A stretch of 64,000 nt of DNA from Massilia arenae (GTDB taxonomy: Bacteria > Pseudomonadota > Gammaproteobacteria > Burkholderiales > Burkholderiaceae_D). Shown here one piece after another: positions 49,386 to 58,663 of the stretch (its first letter is position 1; each line of letters opens with the position of its first letter). The position numbers and the translations under genes are program-made. The notes under the pieces were generated by a model. The model did no database searches. It saw nothing but the letters and a program-made list of their open reading frames with translations, and had not been told where the DNA came from. The stretch covers positions 359 through 64,358 of the forward strand of contig NZ_VPFD01000011.1 in the NCBI RefSeq assembly GCF_008014745.1, read 5' to 3'.

Positions 49386-50216
49386 TCATGAGGCGGCGTG
49401 CTTGCGCCGCGCCAGGTCGGCCGTCAGCGGCACCAGCGCCTCGTACAGCCTGCCGGTCGGCTCGTCCCAGTCGAGCAGGGCCTGCTGCTGGCGCGCCACG
49501 GTCGCGTGGTCGCCGCGCGCCACCGGCCCGCTCAGGGCCGCCGCCGGACCGAGGCGGAACACGTTCGCCATGGTCTCGCTGGCGAGCGGCCGCGCCAGTT
49601 CGCGCGCGATCGGCTCCGGCACGCCGGCCGCCTGGTAAGCGCGCAGGGCGGCGTCGAGTACCGTGGTCAGGTAATTCGACGCGAACACCGCCGCCGCGTG
49701 ATAGACCGTCTTGGCCGCGCCATCGATGGTCACGAGGCGCGCGCCGATCGTCTCGAACGCCGGCGCCAGCAACGCCAGCGCCTGCGCTTCGCCTTCGATG
49801 CCGCAGAAGGTGCCGGCGAAGTCGCGCGCCACGGTGTCGGGATCGGCGAAGCTGCGGATCGGATGCACGCTGGCCACCAGCGCCCCTTTGTCGGCAAGCG
49901 CCTGCAACTCACTCGACGCCTTGGCGCCGCTGCAGTGGAATACGACCGCCCCCTTGACCTCATGCGCCTGCGCCAGTGCGGCCGCCATGGGCGCGATCTG
50001 GTCGTCGTTCACGGCCAGCAGCCAGATGTCGGTCGGACGCAGTTCCTCGATGCCGGCGCAGGCGCGGCCGGCGTCGATGAAATCGACCGCCGCCCGGGCG
50101 CTGGCGGGCGAGCGGGTCAGCACGTCCTGCACCACGCAGGCGCCGCTGGCCGCCAGCAGGCGCCCCAGCACCTTGCCGACGTGGCCGGCGCCGACCAGGT
50201 TCAGGGTCGGCGTCAC
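49386..50216 (-). CDS. Rossmann-fold DUF2520 protein
   Basis: 276 residues from a GTG. The N-terminal dinucleotide-binding motif GAGHVG (9-14) is followed by a helical C-terminal domain (about 155-270) in the layout of ketopantoate reductase-like or pyrroline-5-carboxylate reductase-like dehydrogenases. VFHCSGAKASSEL and VHPIRSFADP are typical of the Rossmann-like/DUF2520 pair. NAD(P)-dependent reduction is likely, substrate unknown. It starts two bases after the DUF924 stop, so the two are co-translated. Confidence 0.88.
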   Translation of the reverse strand: MTPTLNLVGAGHVGKVLGRLLAASGACVVQDVLTRSPASARAAVDFIDAGRACAGIEELRPTDIWLLAVNDDQIAPMAAALAQAHEVKGAVVFHCSGAKASSELQALADKGALVASVHPIRSFADPDTVARDFAGTFCGIEGEAQALALLAPAFETIGARLVTIDGAAKTVYHAAAVFASNYLTTVLDAALRAYQAAGVPEPIARELARPLASETMANVFRLGPAAALSGPVARGDHATVARQQQALLDWDEPTGRLYEALVPLTADLARRKHAAS

Positions 50217-50217
50217 C

Positions 50218-50796
50218 TCAGAAACCCGAACCCGGTGTGGCCAGGTAATCGCGTTCTTCGGGCGTCGAGGCGCGGCCCAGGATCGGGTTACGGTGCGGGA
50301 AGCGGCCGAAGCGCGCGATCACGCCGCGGTGACGGTGCGCGTAGTCGAGCTGCTCGTTGAAGCCTTCGTGGCTGGCGGCCAGGTCGGTGAACAGCTCGAC
50401 CGATTGCTCCTGGGTGCGTGCGTCTTCCGCGTGCTCGAACGGCATGTAGACGAAGACACGCTCGAGCGGCGACAGGGACAGGTGCCCGCCGGATGCCACC
50501 AGCTGGCGCGCGGCGTTCAGCGCCAGGGCGTCGCCGGCGAAGGATTCGGGCGTGCCGCGGTAGGCGTTGCGGGTGAACTGGTCGAGCACCAGGATGCGCG
50601 CCAGCACGCCGCGCGGGCCCTCTTCGTCCCACTCGCGCAGGCCGCCGGCGATCGCATGGTCGATCGCGGCGCCGAAGCGTTCGCGAACGGCGGCATCGAA
50701 CGCTTCGTCCTTGCGGAACCATTCGGCGCGCTGCTTGCCATGGCCTGGATCGGAAGGCGGCAGGAACCAGAAATCGAGAACTTCTTGTGCGTCCAT
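50218..50796 (-). CDS. DUF924 family protein
   Basis: 192 residues. EVLDFWF at the N-terminus, then RILVLDQFTRNAYRGTPESFAGD, FVYMPFEHAED and RFGRFPHRN are the DUF924 hallmarks. The fold is all-alpha, TPR-like. The family is cytosolic and its job is not established. First gene of a pair with DUF2520. Confidence 0.92.
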   Translation of the reverse strand: MDAQEVLDFWFLPPSDPGHGKQRAEWFRKDEAFDAAVRERFGAAIDHAIAGGLREWDEEGPRGVLARILVLDQFTRNAYRGTPESFAGDALALNAARQLVASGGHLSLSPLERVFVYMPFEHAEDARTQEQSVELFTDLAASHEGFNEQLDYAHRHRGVIARFGRFPHRNPILGRASTPEERDYLATPGSGF

Positions 50797-50852
50797 TGGA
50801 AAAACCCCGTTTGGAATTGTTATTGGTGTTGCGAGATTGAAGCGCGGCTTTG

Positions 50853-51596
50853 TTAGTTACGTGCGTGCGACAGCTGGAACGAATCGACGCCGTCGAAGGC
50901 GGCCAGTTCGCGCGCCAGTTCCGACAGCGGCGCGCCGGTCTTGCGCGACAGCGCCAGCGCCACGAAGCGCCATTCCTGGCGCCCTTCGTCGCTGCTGATG
51001 GTCAGCGAGCTGCCGGCGATCTCGTAGCCGCGCTCGAGCGCCACCTTGCGGATCGCGTCTTCGCGCGGCATGAATTCGGGCCGGAAGCGCATCCGCACCG
51101 CCACCGCGTGGCGCGACGGCAGGAAGGTCTCCAGGCGGTTCAGGTAGATCATGATCATCGCCGACAGGAAGGCCAGGCCCATCGCGGCCAGATAGAAGCC
51201 GATGCCGATCAGGATGCCGATCGCCGACGAGGCCCAGATCGAGGCCGCCGTGGTCAGGCCGCTGATATTGAAGCCGTCGCGCATGATGACGCCGGCGCCG
51301 AGGAAGCCGATGCCGGTGACCACGCCCTGGATGATGCGGGTCGGATCGATCGGCGCCAAGAGGCCCGCATGGCCGCCGTACCACAGGTCCGGATAGCCGG
51401 CCAGGATGGTCAGCGCGGCCGAGGCCATGCACACCAGGCCATAGGTGCGCATGCCGGCGGCGCGCCCGTGATAGGCGCGCTCGTAGCCAACCAAGAGGCC
51501 AAGCAGCAAGGCCCCGACCAGGTGCAACAGGATCAGGCCATTGGCAAACAGCTCGTGCTTCGACCAGTAGGCCGCGAACAGGTTGGTTTCCGTCAT
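50853..51596 (-). CDS. MgtC/SapB family membrane protein
   Basis: 247 residues. Four to five transmembrane helices fill 20-165, with the family motif GLLVGYERAYHGRAAGMRTYGLVC and GVVTGIGFLGAGVIMRDG. The cytosolic C-terminal domain (about 165-247) is ACT-like. MgtC proteins modulate F-ATPase and affect survival in low magnesium; this longer group also occurs in environmental bacteria, where the role is unclear. Not linked to an mgtA/B transporter here. Confidence 0.9.
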   Translation of the reverse strand: MTETNLFAAYWSKHELFANGLILLHLVGALLLGLLVGYERAYHGRAAGMRTYGLVCMASAALTILAGYPDLWYGGHAGLLAPIDPTRIIQGVVTGIGFLGAGVIMRDGFNISGLTTAASIWASSAIGILIGIGFYLAAMGLAFLSAMIMIYLNRLETFLPSRHAVAVRMRFRPEFMPREDAIRKVALERGYEIAGSSLTISSDEGRQEWRFVALALSRKTGAPLSELARELAAFDGVDSFQLSHARN

Positions 51597-51626
51597 GCGC
51601 GCATCGTGTTCATGGTCGGCGGGCGG

Positions 51627-51887
51627 TCAGGGTTTTTTCTTGACCAGCTGCTTCTCGAACGCCAGGTCGTTCTTGCTGATGCGCGGCTGCTCCTGCGGGC
51701 CCAGGCCCTTGACGAAGGCGACGAAGTCGTCGAGCTCCATCGGTGGGCACAGCGGCGGGCTGCCGGGCGCCTCGGACAGGTAGAAGTGCCCGTCGCCGGT
51801 GCGCGCCATCGAGTACAGATTGTTCCCGGTGCGCTGCTTCAGGCGCTCGACGGCGGTGCTGGCGCGGGTGGAACGTGAGCTGGCCAT
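51627..51887 (-). CDS. small hypothetical protein coupled to aminopeptidase P
   Basis: 86 residues. Its ATG overlaps the aminopeptidase P stop by one base (TGATG), so it is translationally coupled to it. Ser/Thr/Arg-rich start, then a segment SMARTGDGHFYLSEAPGSPPLCPPMELDDF and a basic C-terminus ending KKKP. No signal peptide. The 52043 upstream extension of the frame runs through aminopeptidase P and is rejected. Function unknown. Confidence 0.75.
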   Translation of the reverse strand: MASSRSTRASTAVERLKQRTGNNLYSMARTGDGHFYLSEAPGSPPLCPPMELDDFVAFVKGLGPQEQPRISKNDLAFEKQLVKKKP

Positions 51888-53704
51888 CAGATCGCCTCCG
51901 TGCGCTGCATCAGCCACTCGAATGCCGGGCCTTCGACGTGCGGCGTCAGGCGCGCGCGCACGGTCGCGTGGTAGTCGTTCAGCCACGCGATTTCGTCGGG
52001 CCGCAGCAGGCTGCGATCGATGGGGCGCGTATCGATCGGGCACAGGGTGAGCGTTTCGAAGCCGAGATACTCGCCGAACTCGGACGTCTCGACGTGCTGG
52101 TTCAGCACCAGGTTCTCGATGCGGATGCCCCAGCGTCCCGGACGATAGATGCCCGGCTCGATCGAGGTGATCATGCCGGGCTCCATCGCGGTATGCGGCT
52201 CCGGCGGCACCGCCGGCGAAATCGTCTGCGGGCCTTCGTGCACGTTGAGGAAGTAGCCGACGCCGTGGCCGGTGCCGTGGCCGTAGTCGATGCCGGCGGC
52301 CCAGATCGGGGCGCGCGCGATCGCGTCCAGCATTGGCGCGCGGGTGCCGCGCGGGAAGCGCGCGGCCGACAGGTTGATCAGGCCTTTCAGCACCAGCGTG
52401 TAGTCGCGCATCTGCGCGCTGCTTGGCGTGCCGACCGGGATCACGCGCGTGATGTCGGTGGTGCCGCCCAGGTACTGGCCGCCCGAATCGATCAGCAGCA
52501 GGCCGTCGCCTTCGATGACGGCGCAGGTCGCGCTCTCGGCGCGGTAGTGCATGATCGCGCCGTTGCTGTTGAAGCCGGCGATGGTCGAGAAGCTGGCGCT
52601 CACGAAGTTCGGACGACGTGCACGGCTTGCGGTAATGCGGGTGTCGATGTCGACTTCATTCAGCGGCGCGCGCTTCGGGTCCGCCAGCAGCGGCTCGAGC
52701 GCGGCAAAGAATTCGCACAGCGCCGCGCCATCCTGTTCCATCGCGGCGCGCACGTTGACGGCCTCGCTTTCCAGCTTGCGCGACTTGGCGAAGGTGGTCG
52801 GGTTGATCGCCTCGACCACGTTCACACCCTGCGCCACGGCGGCGCGCATGCCGGCGGTGACGCGGCGCGGATCGAGCAGCAGGGTCGCGCCTTCCGGCAG
52901 CGATTCGAGCGCGTGCACGGCGTTGGCGTACGGCGCCAGGTGCACGTCGTCGGCTTCCAGGCGGGCGCGCACATCTTGAGGCACCTTGCCTTCGAGGACG
53001 AACAGGGTCGCGTCGCCGTGGCCGATCAGCGCATGCGCCAGGAACACCGGGTTGAAGCTGACGTCGGCGCCGCGCAGGTTGAACAGGTAGGCGATATCGT
53101 CCAGCGTCGAGATGAAATGAAAGCCCGCGCCATGCGCTTCCATCGCTGCGCGCGTGGCGTGCAGCTTGTCGGCGCGGCTGACAGTCGCGTAAGGCGCGAC
53201 GTGTTCGAACACCGGTTCAAGCGGCAGCGACGGCCGCTCGCTCCAGACTTCGTCGAGCAGGTCGGCATCTAGACGCAGGGTCACGCCCTTGGCGGCCAGG
53301 GCATCTTTCAACAGGCGCGCGCCGGCCAGGCCCAGCACGCGCGCATCGACGGCGGCGGTCTGGCCGGCGGCCAGGTTGGCGGCCAGCCAGTCGACGTGCA
53401 GCTGGCTCGCGGCGCCCGGGATCTTCATCAGGGCGATTTCGGAGCCGGCCAGTTCGGTCTCGGCCTGCGTGAAGTAGCGGCCGTCGGTCCAGACGCCGGC
53501 AAAATTGGCGGTGGCGATGAAGGTGCCGACCGAGCCGGTGAAACCGGAAAGCCATTCGCGGCCCTTCCAGTGGCCGGGCAGGTATTCGGACAGATGCGGA
53601 TCGCTCGACGGGACGATATAGGCGTCGATACCGTGGCGCGCCATGGCGGCGCGCAGTTGCGCGAGGCGGCCTGCACGGGCGGCCTGGAATTCGTTATGGG
53701 ACAT
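51887..53704 (-). CDS. pepP: Xaa-Pro aminopeptidase (aminopeptidase P, M24B, long three-domain form)
   Basis: 605 residues from the ATG at 53704. Two creatinase-like N-terminal domains (about 10-310) precede the pita-bread catalytic domain. Metal ligands are in DSGGQYLGGTTDITR (two Asp), the GHGTGHGVG histidine, EPGIY and the Glu of GIRIENL. The length matches eukaryotic-type APP1, about 160 residues longer than E. coli PepP. It removes the first residue from peptides with proline second, in the cytosol. It is opposite the hypoxanthine phosphoribosyltransferase gene and precedes a coupled small gene. Confidence 0.95.
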   Translation of the reverse strand: MSHNEFQAARAGRLAQLRAAMARHGIDAYIVPSSDPHLSEYLPGHWKGREWLSGFTGSVGTFIATANFAGVWTDGRYFTQAETELAGSEIALMKIPGAASQLHVDWLAANLAAGQTAAVDARVLGLAGARLLKDALAAKGVTLRLDADLLDEVWSERPSLPLEPVFEHVAPYATVSRADKLHATRAAMEAHGAGFHFISTLDDIAYLFNLRGADVSFNPVFLAHALIGHGDATLFVLEGKVPQDVRARLEADDVHLAPYANAVHALESLPEGATLLLDPRRVTAGMRAAVAQGVNVVEAINPTTFAKSRKLESEAVNVRAAMEQDGAALCEFFAALEPLLADPKRAPLNEVDIDTRITASRARRPNFVSASFSTIAGFNSNGAIMHYRAESATCAVIEGDGLLLIDSGGQYLGGTTDITRVIPVGTPSSAQMRDYTLVLKGLINLSAARFPRGTRAPMLDAIARAPIWAAGIDYGHGTGHGVGYFLNVHEGPQTISPAVPPEPHTAMEPGMITSIEPGIYRPGRWGIRIENLVLNQHVETSEFGEYLGFETLTLCPIDTRPIDRSLLRPDEIAWLNDYHATVRARLTPHVEGPAFEWLMQRTEAI

Positions 53705-53832
53705 GGCTAGGTGCGTCGGTTTGGTTTTCCAAGCCACGTATCATACGCCGCAATCCTCTTGAATGGCCAACGGGACCGCACGCCTCTCACGGATGACGCA
53801 TAATGGCCGCGCACTCAACTGAACTGAAGACC

Positions 53833-54417
53833 ATGCACGAATTCCACCATGAGCGCGCACGCGCACTGCTGGCCAATGCCACCCAGATCGTCGAACCCGT
53901 CGAAGTCAATGCCGCCGTGCGGCGCGTCGCCGACGAACTCAATGCCCGTTTCAACGCCGAGGGCGCGGCCGAATTCCCGCTGGTGCTGGGCGTGATGGGC
54001 GGCGCGGTGGTATTTACCGGCCACCTGCTGCCGCAACTGAGCTTCCCGCTCGACTTCGACTACATCCACGTGAGCCGCTATGGCGACGAAGACCGCGGCG
54101 GCGAGATCGTGTGGAAGGTGATCCCGCGCCAGAACGTCGTCGGCCGCAAGATCGTGGTGGTGGACGACATCCTGGACGAAGGCGAGACCCTGGCCCACGT
54201 CAAACAGCGCCTGCTCGACATGGGCGCCGCCGAAGTGATCGTCGTCGTGTTCGCCGACAAGGACCTGGGCCGCGCCAAGCCGATCCAGGCCGACCTGGTG
54301 GGCCTGACCTTGCCGAATAAATTCGTGGTCGGCTTCGGCATGGACGTGTATGGCTACTGGCGCAACCTGCCGGGCCTGTGGACCATTCGTCCGGAAGACC
54401 TGAAGCCGGCGGATTGA
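53833..54417 (+). CDS. hpt: hypoxanthine-guanine phosphoribosyltransferase
   Basis: 194 residues from the ATG at 53833; an ATG ten codons earlier (53803) is also possible. The PRPP-binding motif VVVDDILDEGET (about 108-119) and the upstream YGDEDRGGEIVWKV flexible-loop region fit a purine phosphoribosyltransferase. The enzyme salvages hypoxanthine and guanine to IMP and GMP in the cytosol. Convergent with the nitronate monooxygenase gene, only three bases apart. Confidence 0.9.
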   Translation: MHEFHHERARALLANATQIVEPVEVNAAVRRVADELNARFNAEGAAEFPLVLGVMGGAVVFTGHLLPQLSFPLDFDYIHVSRYGDEDRGGEIVWKVIPRQNVVGRKIVVVDDILDEGETLAHVKQRLLDMGAAEVIVVVFADKDLGRAKPIQADLVGLTLPNKFVVGFGMDVYGYWRNLPGLWTIRPEDLKPAD

Positions 54418-54420
54418 GCG

Positions 54421-55374
54421 TTACAGCGCCAGCCTTGCCCGCGCGGCGTCATACTCGCGCTTGAGCCGCTCGACCATCTCGGCCACCGTCGGCACGTCGT
54501 CCATCAGGCCCACGCCCTGGCCCGCGCCCCAGATGTCGCGCCAGGCCTTGGCCGCGCCCGAGCCGAAGCTCATCTTGCTCTTGTCCGATTCCGGCAGATT
54601 GTCCGGATCCAGCCCGGCCGCCACGATCGATTTTTTCAGGTAGTTGCCGTGCACGCCGGTGAACAGGTTCGTGTACACCACATCCGCGGCGCTCGATTCG
54701 ACGATCGCGTCGCGGTAGCCGTCGCTGACGTTCGATTCTTTGGTCGCCAGCCAGCGCGAACCGATGTAGGCGAAATCGGCGCCCATCGCCTGCGTCGCCA
54801 GGATCGCGTCGCCGGTCGCAATCGATCCGGACAGGGCGATCGGCCCCTTGAAGAACTTGCGCACTTCGCCCACCAGCGCGAACGGCGACAGCGCGCCGGC
54901 ATGGCCGCCGGCGCCGGCCGCCACCAGGATCAGGCCATCGACGCCCGCTTCCAGCGCCTTCTCGGCATGGCGGATCGAGACCACGTCGTGCAGCACGATG
55001 CCGCCATACGAATGTACAGCGTCCATCATCTCGCGCGGCGGCGCGCGCAGCGACGAGATGATGATCGGCACCTGGTGCTTCACGCACACCTCGACGTCGT
55101 GCGCCAGGCGGTCGTTCGATTGATGGACGATCTGGTTGACCGCGATCGGGCCCACTTTCGCGCCCGGATTGGCGGCCGCGTACTCGGCCAGCTCGCGCTG
55201 CAGATCGGTCAGCCAGGTGTCGAGCAATTCGGCCGGACGGGCATTCAGGGCCGGGAAGGAACCGACGATGCCGGCCTTGCACTGGGCCGCCACCAGGGCG
55301 GGACCGCTGGCGATGAACATCGGCGAAGCGATGACGGGAAGGGACAGGTCTTGCAGCACGGCGGGCATCGTCAT
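54421..55374 (-). CDS. nitronate monooxygenase / 2-nitropropane dioxygenase-like flavoprotein
   Basis: 317 residues, a TIM-barrel FMN enzyme. PVIASPMFIASGP at the N-terminus, VAAGAGGHAGALSPF in the middle (with the candidate active-site His) and GSIATGDAILATQAMGADFAYIGSRW near the end are the NMO motifs. It oxidises propionate-3-nitronate or related toxic nitronates to the aldehyde and nitrite. Single gene with a TATAAT promoter. Confidence 0.9.
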   Translation of the reverse strand: MTMPAVLQDLSLPVIASPMFIASGPALVAAQCKAGIVGSFPALNARPAELLDTWLTDLQRELAEYAAANPGAKVGPIAVNQIVHQSNDRLAHDVEVCVKHQVPIIISSLRAPPREMMDAVHSYGGIVLHDVVSIRHAEKALEAGVDGLILVAAGAGGHAGALSPFALVGEVRKFFKGPIALSGSIATGDAILATQAMGADFAYIGSRWLATKESNVSDGYRDAIVESSAADVVYTNLFTGVHGNYLKKSIVAAGLDPDNLPESDKSKMSFGSGAAKAWRDIWGAGQGVGLMDDVPTVAEMVERLKREYDAARARLAL

Positions 55375-55404
55375 GGACAGCTCTCGGTGGTTAGTTGACG
55401 AGGC

Positions 55405-55410
55405 ATTATA
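55405..55410 (-). promoter_or_regulatory. -10 element upstream of the nitronate monooxygenase gene
   Basis: On the minus strand TATAAT lies 31 bases before the ATG at 55374. A clear -35 at the right spacing was not found, so an extended or activator-dependent promoter is possible. Confidence 0.45.
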
Positions 55411-55461
55411 GCCCCGAAAAAAGAACGATCGTGCTAGATCGATGGTGATAGACCCCTTCCT

Positions 55462-56373
55462 CTAAAGATCGAGCAACATCTCTCCCTCGATGCGCGCCGC
55501 GCCGGCGCGCACCAGCGCTGCGGCTGCCCACTGCGCCAGTTCGTCGGCATCCAGCCCCAGCACGGTCGGGCGCACCTGCTCGACCAGCGGAATCGATGCA
55601 AGCAGGCGCGGTAGCGTTGCTACGGCAATCTTCCCACGCTCCAGCAACAGGAACTTGAGCAGTACCTTGACCGCGTTGCGTGCATTGCGTTTCGGGTCGA
55701 CCGCCAGGTAGTCGAGGCGCGCCCTGGCCCGCGCCAGCGCCGCATCGACGTCGCCGAACACCGGCCCGTGCCCGGGAATGACGACGCGCGGCGCCAGGCT
55801 GTCGATCAGGTCGAGCGTGGCCCCGACCTCGTCGAAACCGGGTTCACCGGTCAGTTCCGGGAAAATCACGCCAAAGCCGTCCTGCCACAGCGCATCGCCC
55901 GAGACCAGCACGCCTTCGTCTGCACAAAAGATGAGCAGCGCATGCGGATCGTGGCCGGGCGCGGCCAATACCTGCCAGCGCAGGCCGCCCAGCCACAATA
56001 CGTCGCCCGGCGCCAGCACGCCGTCGAAGCCGAAACGCGGACATTGCTGGCCGGTGGCGCGAAAGCTCAGCGCTGCTTCGTCCCAGCGCGCGACCTTGTC
56101 GGCATCGAGTGCGGGAATCGCCGTGTGACAGCCGTAGGCGGCCTGGAGGGCGGCATTGCCGCCGCAGTGGTCGGAGTGCAGGTGGGTGTTGAGCAGGCGG
56201 TCTAGCGGACGATCGCGCAGCAGGTGACGCACCAGTGCCAGCGTCTGCGTTGCGTGGGTGACGTAGCCGCTGTCGATCAGGGCCGTGTCGTCAGGCCCGA
56301 TCAAGAGGACATTATTCGACGACAGCCAGTTGCGCTCGAGCACATGAACCGACGACGGCAAATGCAGGTCCAT
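55462..56373 (-). CDS. MBL-fold metallo-hydrolase
   Basis: 303 residues. The zinc-binding HLHSDH motif gives His64, His66, Asp68 and His69. A further His in APGHDPHA, Asp in SGDALW and His in PGHGPVF complete the binuclear site. The C-terminal helical extension (about 225-303) resembles the extra domain of the LACTB2/ribonuclease-Z-unlike hydrolases of unknown substrate. Thioester or lactone hydrolysis is possible. It ends 86 bases from the nitronate monooxygenase start and follows the DUF1289 gene by 9 bases, so those two are probably an operon. Confidence 0.88.
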   Translation of the reverse strand: MDLHLPSSVHVLERNWLSSNNVLLIGPDDTALIDSGYVTHATQTLALVRHLLRDRPLDRLLNTHLHSDHCGGNAALQAAYGCHTAIPALDADKVARWDEAALSFRATGQQCPRFGFDGVLAPGDVLWLGGLRWQVLAAPGHDPHALLIFCADEGVLVSGDALWQDGFGVIFPELTGEPGFDEVGATLDLIDSLAPRVVIPGHGPVFGDVDAALARARARLDYLAVDPKRNARNAVKVLLKFLLLERGKIAVATLPRLLASIPLVEQVRPTVLGLDADELAQWAAAALVRAGAARIEGEMLLDL

Positions 56374-56382
56374 GGCGCGCCC

Positions 56383-56577
56383 TCAGTCGCCGAACAGCGT
56401 GGCTTCGCGGCGCCGGATCTCGCCCCAGATCGCGCGCTTCTCGTCCTCGCTGGCATTGCGCCAGGCCCGGATCTCGTCGATCGTGCGCATGCAGCCCTGG
56501 CACAGGCCGGTTTCCGGGACCATCTTGCAGATATTGATGCAGGGAGAAGGGACGGGAGTTTGCAGTTCTGGAGCCAT
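56383..56577 (-). CDS. DUF1289 small Cys-rich protein
   Basis: 64 residues. PCINICKMVPETGLCQGC holds four cysteines spaced C-x3-C-x8-C-x2-C, followed by RTIDEIRAW, the DUF1289 signature. It probably binds a metal such as Fe or Zn. Upstream gene of the pair with the MBL-fold hydrolase. Confidence 0.9.
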   Translation of the reverse strand: MAPELQTPVPSPCINICKMVPETGLCQGCMRTIDEIRAWRNASEDEKRAIWGEIRRREATLFGD

Positions 56578-56727
56578 TGCCTGGAGCCTGACGTCGATGT
56601 GTCGGAGGCGGCATTATCGCGCGTCCGGCAGTCCAGCGCCGTTTTTGCTTGTGAGTCACTATACTCGTCAATACGCACTGTCCCTGGAACAGTGCCGCAT
56701 CGATTAACCTGCTGCATGAGGTAAGCC

Positions 56728-57207
56728 ATGAACATTCGTTTCATCGTCCTGACCGCCCTGCTGGGCGTTTCCGCCACGGCATCGAGCCAGGTGCTGTCGC
56801 CCGATGGCTACGGCAAGATCCAGTTCGGCCAGCGGCTCGACCAGGTCGAACGCAAGCTGGGCCAGCGCGCCACGCCGCGGCCGCTGGATCCATCCTGCCC
56901 CATCGTCCGCTTCAAGCGTTATCCACAGGTGAGCTTCATGGTCGAGAACGGCGTGATCGTGCGCGCCGATGCCAAAACGGTGGTGCGCAACAGCGCCGGC
57001 ATCACGGCGCGCATGTCGGCAACGGACGCCCTGCGCCACCAGCCCGCGCTGCGCAGCGAACGCCACAAATACGACGAGCAAGGCCAGGTCCTGGTCCTGC
57101 CCAAAGGCGAGACCAAAGCGTTGATCTTCGAAGCCAGCAAGGGAAAACTGACGACCATGCGCGCCGGCATCAAGCCGGCGGTCGACTATGTGGAAGGGTG
57201 TGGGTAA
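56728..57207 (+). CDS. small exported protein, function unknown
   Basis: 159 residues with a signal peptide (1-20, ending ASS-Q). The mature part, GYGKIQFGQRLDQVERKLGQ..., has the repeated beta-hairpin shape of SmpA/BamE-like or DUF-type periplasmic proteins and a pair of cysteines (in PSCPIV and near EGCG) that could form a disulfide. Not recognised with confidence. A TATACT box (56661-56666) is a promoter candidate. Confidence 0.75.
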   Translation: MNIRFIVLTALLGVSATASSQVLSPDGYGKIQFGQRLDQVERKLGQRATPRPLDPSCPIVRFKRYPQVSFMVENGVIVRADAKTVVRNSAGITARMSATDALRHQPALRSERHKYDEQGQVLVLPKGETKALIFEASKGKLTTMRAGIKPAVDYVEGCG

Positions 57208-57305
57208 TCCGTCGCATAAATACTGCAGCAACAGCCGTTCGGCAACGTTTGACTGGTTGGTGTAAGCTCATGGCCTGAAATTGTGCACTGCACAAAAGGA
57301 ATGTC

Positions 57306-58346
57306 ATGAAACTCAACCGACTACTGCTGGCGCAAATGCGCGCCGCTACCCGCTCGCTATGGCGCACGGGACCGGCGGCGCCTGCCGCTGCGATGCAGCA
57401 AGCCCTCAAGAATGCGGCGGCCATGCAGCGCGTCGCCCAGCGCCAGATGCGCGACTTCGCCGTGCCCGCCGCCGCGCCGTCGACGGCGGTGCAGCCGCCG
57501 CGCGAACACCGGCCCGGCATCTTCGTCGACGGCCATCATGTGAACGCCGCCGGCCGCCGCGACTACAAACTGTATGTGCCTGGCAGTTATACCGGCACGG
57601 CAGCGCCGCTGCTGGTGATGCTGCACGGCTGCACCCAGGATCCGGACGACTTCGCCACCGGCACCCGGATGAACGTGCTGGCCGAAGAGATCGGCTGCCT
57701 GGTGCTGTATCCGGCGCAGAGCAAGGGCGCGAACCCCTCGCGCTGCTGGAACTGGTTCAATGCGGTCGACCAGCGCCGCGACGAAGGCGAACCCTCGATC
57801 ATCGCCGGCATGACGCGCGCGATCATGGAAACCCATGCGGTCGATCCGGATCAGGTGTATGTCGCCGGCCTGTCGGCCGGCGGCGCGATGGCGACCATCA
57901 TGGGCACCTTGTATCCGGACCTGTATGCGGCGGTGGGCGTGCACTCCGGCCTGCCCTTTGCCTCGGCCAACGACCTGTCGTCGGCGCTGGCGGCGATGAA
58001 GGGCGATTTCCGCCGCAGCACAACGAGCGGGCAGCCCTTGCCGATCATCGTCTTCCACGGCGACCGCGACACCACCGTGCATCCGGCCAATGGCGAGGAA
58101 CTGGTCGCCCAAGGCGCGCGCCACCTGGCCAGTCCCGGCATGGCCGAACCCGGCCACGTGCCGGACGGCCATGCCTACACGCGCACCCTGTATCCGGACG
58201 ACGACGGCACGGTGCAGGCGGAACACTGGGTGGTGCATGGCGCCGGCCATGCCTGGTTCGGCGGCAATGCGCGCGGCAGCTATACGGACGGCAAGGGCCC
58301 GGATGCCAGCCGCGAGATGATGCGCTTCTTTCGCACGCGGCGCTGA
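57306..58346 (+). CDS. extracellular PHB depolymerase family esterase
   Basis: 346 residues. The lipase box GLSAGG has Ser190; the Asp in HGDRDT and the His in GAGHAWFGG complete the triad. LYVPGSYTG ... [13 protein letters not shown] ... CWNWFN is the core of the Esterase_phb family. The N-terminus has a helical amphipathic region (1-60) instead of a classic signal peptide, so the place of action is uncertain. In this organism it could degrade stored or external 3-hydroxybutyrate esters, linking it to phaA-phaB, but related proteins hydrolyse other polymers such as xylan acetate or feruloyl esters. Confidence 0.88.
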   Translation: MKLNRLLLAQMRAATRSLWRTGPAAPAAAMQQALKNAAAMQRVAQRQMRDFAVPAAAPSTAVQPPREHRPGIFVDGHHVNAAGRRDYKLYVPGSYTGTAAPLLVMLHGCTQDPDDFATGTRMNVLAEEIGCLVLYPAQSKGANPSRCWNWFNAVDQRRDEGEPSIIAGMTRAIMETHAVDPDQVYVAGLSAGGAMATIMGTLYPDLYAAVGVHSGLPFASANDLSSALAAMKGDFRRSTTSGQPLPIIVFHGDRDTTVHPANGEELVAQGARHLASPGMAEPGHVPDGHAYTRTLYPDDDGTVQAEHWVVHGAGHAWFGGNARGSYTDGKGPDASREMMRFFRTRR

Positions 58347-58350
58347 GGTG

Positions 58351-58542
58351 TCAGCCGGCCTTTGGCGCTGTCGGCACGGGCTGCGCGGCAATATGCGCGC
58401 GCAGGCAATCCGGACACCAGCACCCGAGCGCCTCTTGCGGCACGGCCACCGCTGGCGGCAGGGCCGTGCACCAGCACGGTTCCTGTGCGCCATCCGTCAT
58501 CGCGCATCCAAATTCGGCGCCGCAGCGCGTACAAATACTCAT
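58351..58542 (-). CDS. cysteine-rich CWC family protein
   Basis: 63 residues starting at 58542. Cysteines form C-x2-C, C, CWC, C-W-C-x2-C patterns ([22 protein letters not shown]), the CWC-family signature. It likely binds zinc or iron. It overlaps nothing and lies between a plus-strand esterase and argB. A longer start at 58602 is possible but the family begins MSxCxxC. Confidence 0.85.
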   Translation of the reverse strand: MSICTRCGAEFGCAMTDGAQEPCWCTALPPAVAVPQEALGCWCPDCLRAHIAAQPVPTAPKAG

Positions 58543-58663
58543 ACCTGATAAAGTAACGATTGCTGCCATAAAATACAACAGGACGCCGCCCTTTCCCCGC
58601 AAGGTTTACGCTGCCTTTACGACATTGGCTGTAAAATCTCGCGACATTTATTTCGGACCCTCC

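Noticed and set aside
57281..58663. Open frame continuous with argB reaching back to 57281
   Set aside because: It runs through the esterase gene in another frame and gives Arg/Pro-rich nonsense; the argB family start is at 58664.
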